A DNA stretch of 64,000 nt from Petrosia ficiformis. Lineage: Eukaryota > Porifera > Demospongiae > Haplosclerida > Petrosiidae. Shown here one piece after another: positions 61,073-64,000 of this stretch (its first letter is position 1; each line of letters begins with the position of its first letter). The translations under genes and the position numbers were made by a program. The DNA is taken from the NCBI GenBank assembly GCA_947044365.1, contig OX345640.1, forward strand, positions 1,071,001-1,135,000, in the 5' to 3' direction. Under the pieces are notes generated by a model. That model was not told where the DNA came from, did no database searches, and saw only the letters and a program-made list of their open reading frames with translations.

Positions 61073-63471
61073 AATTGTCTCATATTACTGGATTAAGTGG
61101 TATGAGTGAAGTTAGTACAGGTGTTCATGCTCTACCTCCAGTGCCAAGCCAACCAGGTCAACCACAAGCTGTTCATATAAGCCATGACAAGATTACTATA
61201 ACTTGGGCCAAACCACAATTAAAAGCAAAACGAGTTCATAATTATGTAATCCATTACAAATCAATAACGAAACATGGCTGGACTATAGTTAATGCCGAGA
61301 GTAGTTTGGAGGAATTAGTGATCAGTGGATTAGAACCCAATACAGAATATATATTCAAAGTACGAGCTGAAAGTGTTGATGGATGTAGTGAAGAGAGTAA
61401 AGTCAGTATTCCTATCACAACCAGATCTCCAGTACCTAGTCAACCAGGCAAACCCATATGTAAAGCTAAGGCTCATGATCGTATTACTTTAGTTTGGTCC
61501 AAACCAAATGAGTATTATGAAAGTGTTGAATGTTACAAAATAGGTTATAATGAAAAGAAGATAGAGAAGGCCAAGGTAACAGATGGTCGAGTGGAGGAGA
61601 TAGTAATTGATGAATTAGAGCCACAAACAGGATACTATTTTAAAGTAAAAGCAAAATCCAGATATGGTAATAGTCAAAATAGTCTTTCCAGTGATCTCAT
61701 CATTACTGATTTTTTACGTCCAGTCTTGAAGATTATACCACACTGTAAAAAGCTTCAGGACTTTCCAACAGTTTATCTTCTCAGTACGACACAAGTAACT
61801 GCTACAAATGTGTACCAAAAGTATGTCAAGTTTGAATATGGTAAAGCAACAGATAGTACTACAAACAAAGTGTTGATGATAGTTGGAGCTACTGGTTCTG
61901 GTAAGAGTACCTTGATCAATGGTATGGTCAATTATCTCCTGGGAGTAGAGTGGGATGATGAGTTTCGTCTTAAACTCATTCATGACAAGGTTCAAACACG
62001 AACAGAAAGTATAACGAAATTTATTTCAGCATACACCTTTCACAAACAGGATGACTTACCACTTCCATACTCACTGACTATTATTGACACTCCAGGATTT
62101 GGAGATGCTGAGGGTGGGGCAAGAGATAAAGAGATAACTAATCAAATGAAAGAGTTTTTCTCTTTATCTGCTGAGCAAGGCATTGATCATTTGGATGGAA
62201 TTGGGTTTGTTACACAGGGTACCCTATCACATCTGACTCCAACACAGTTATATATTTTCAATTCGATCTTTGCTATATTTGGTAAAGATATGAAGGATAG
62301 TATCTTTACTATGGTAACCTTTGCTGACTCTGCTAATCCACCTGTGATTGAAGCTATTAAAAAAGCCGAAATTCCTTGTACTGAGCACTTCCAGTTTAAT
62401 AATTCAGCACTCTATGCTGTTAAAAGTGGTATGTTTGCAAAAATGTTCTGGGATATGGGTGCTACAAGTTTTAATGAGTTTTTTGACAAGTTTGGAAAAA
62501 GCAAGTCAGTCAGTCTAAAGTTGACAAGAGAAGTCCTCGATCAAAGAGAGCAATTAGAAACCAATATTATTGGTGTTTCACAGCAAATTCGTGATGGAAT
62601 GTCGATGATTGATTCCCTCAAACAACAGCAACAGATTTTGAAACAGAATGAATCTAAAATAAAGGCTAATGAAAACTTTGAGTTCGAAGTTGTAGATGAT
62701 AGAATGATGAAAATTGACCTAGAACCTGGGACATATGTTTTAAATTGCCTTGAATGTAACTTCACTTGCCAATATCCTTGTTATGTTCCTAATGATGGAG
62801 AAAAATACCGCTGTGTTGCCATGAAATTTCCAAGGGATAAAAATACAACATGCACAGTTTGTCCTGGAAAATGTCCTTGGCAACAACATATAAGTGTCTC
62901 ATTTCGTTTGGAGTATGTGAAAACTAAAGTGGCAAGGTGTTATGAAGACATCAAGAAAGAGTACTATAAGGCAGTTGATGGTAAGAGAGATGTAGAGATT
63001 GTGATTGCCAACATAAACACAAAAATCCAACATCATTTTCAGATGATGCTGCAGATTATTCAGGAAGCACACTACTGTATACAACGTTTGGATGAGATAG
63101 CCTTGAAACCTCATCCATTGAGTGATGTAGGCCACATTGACCTCCTCATTGAATCAGAGAAACAGTGGCAAACACCCGGCTTTCAGAAACGTATCCAATA
63201 CTATAGTGAAGTGAGAAAACAAGCAGAACTTATTGGTAAAGCAAAACAAGTGCCACAGCAGCAATCACCAACACAACAGAAGGAATGGTGGAAACAATTA
63301 CTATCATTACAATCAGATGAACTAGTTGCTACGTTACCCCCAGTACAATTTAAACCCAAAAAAAGTGAAAGAATGCTATCACCAGCACAGCAGTGGAAAC
63401 AATTACTATCATTACAATCGGAGGCTACGTTACCACCAGTACAATTTTTCACCAAAAAAAAGTGGTTCTAA
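61073..63471 (+). CDS. Gene E, last exon: FN3 - AIG1-like GTPase
   Basis: An acceptor AG at 61071-61072 opens an exon that runs in frame to the stop at 63471. It begins inside an FN3 remnant that lacks its middle strands, then two full FN3 repeats, the P-loop GATGSGKST (61885-61911), DTPGFGD, the eight-Cys/one-His motif and tail. The C-terminus carries a short internal duplication (W-K-Q-L-L-S-L-Q-S ... T-L-P-P-V-Q-F twice). The G domain is nearly identical to gene C, but the Cys-rich part is closer to gene B, so it is a mosaic. It has far fewer FN3 repeats than B or D. Confidence 0.78.
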
Positions 63472-63729
63472 TTCAATAGTGACTATTTGCTAACTTAATT
63501 TGTTTTCTGTTCACCTTTTTTTTTAAAATACGGTATAGTGAAAAAGTAGACTAGCTATGTATAATTATAATTGTGTGATAACTATGAACTTCATTTTTTG
63601 AAATGTTTAATTAACAGTGTAGTATAGACAAATGTTGAATTGGGTAAATTCAGTCTTCAGATGTTCATGGATAATATTTAAAAGTCGAAGTAATTAACGA
63701 TTAAATGGGAGGAGAATGCCAACACTTCC
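63472..63729. other. 3' flank of gene E
   Basis: Non-coding and closely matching the 3' flank of gene C (29766-30012). Confidence 0.6.
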
Positions 63730-64000
63730 TTACTCAACTGTGACACTTTCTGCTAAATGTTGTGTACAATCAACCTGAAATATGGAGGAAGGTATGGTAT
63801 ATATTATCTCCATACAATGGTAGTAACCCACGTCATATTCTCTAAGAACACCAATATGAAAGGACAGAAGTTGAAGAGGTATTACACTTCATTACAACAT
63901 CTATATATATAAGGAAAAAAGGAGAACGAAGAGCAAAGAGATGAGAGAAGAAGAGATGGATGAAGAGAAAGAGACAGATGATGAAAAGAGAAGATGTGAA
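63730..64000 (-). pseudogene. GFPT last-exon scrap and start of an FHIP scrap, cut by the window edge
   Basis: The minus-strand last GFPT exon is at 63730-63774 (ending S-V-T-V-E then stop), with a change of the Arg codon in the D-C-P-R motif region. The sequence to 64000 matches the FHIP intron part of the copy at 30013-30290. The same chimeric junction thus follows genes C and E. Confidence 0.72.

Noticed and set aside
1..64000. tRNA or rRNA genes
   Set aside because: I looked for cloverleaf-type stems and conserved rRNA segments and found none; a tRNAscan run would be decisive.

Overview
The window is animal nuclear DNA: AT-rich, intron-containing with GT-AG junctions, rich in TATG/TA microsatellites and small inverted-repeat elements. 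Gene content (Death-domain exons, stonustoxin-type MACPF/CDC-like domains, long fibronectin III arrays, mitochondrial GUF1) points to an early-branching metazoan. A demosponge such as Amphimedon is my best inference; no species marker proves it. The window is a degenerate tandem array of large multidomain genes, all on the + strand. Each full unit reads: Death-domain exon(s), a SNTX-type exon (MACPF/CDC-like plus helical FAT-like part), a thioredoxin-like (THX) segment, a long FN3 array, an AIG1/GIMAP-like GTPase, and a C-terminal tail with an invariant eight-Cys/one-His motif.  LAYOUT: gene A (1-3224, 3' part only); GUF1 remnant 1 (4072-7259); gene B (7485-18531, intact, about 3053 aa); minus-strand scraps of GFPT and FHIP (18874-20008); gene C (20121-29623, disrupted, a B/D chimera); GFPT/FHIP scraps (30013-30709); GUF1 remnant 2 (30996-34280); gene D (34450-45840, intact, about 3188 aa, with two SNTX modules); GFPT scraps (46230-46650); a nested transposon block (46661-51506) whose core is a 4.3-kb element encoding a transposase with a RAG1-like N-terminal zinc region; FHIP scraps (51614-52370); the most complete GUF1 copy (52598-58268, 18 recognisable exons); gene E (Death exon 58593-58994 and FN3-GTPase exon 61073-63471); and the start of another GFPT/FHIP scrap at the right edge.  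INTERPRETATION: the ancestral duplicated unit probably contained GFPT(-), FHIP(-), GUF1(+) and the Death/SNTX/FN3/GTPase gene(+). Repeated unequal exchange copied it, the housekeeping passengers decayed, and the FN3-GTPase genes diversified by repeat-number change, recombination and gene conversion. Death domain, pore-former-like fold and GIMAP-like GTPase in one polypeptide suggest an intracellular innate-immune or cell-death effector or sensor. That role is inference from domain families, not shown by the sequence.
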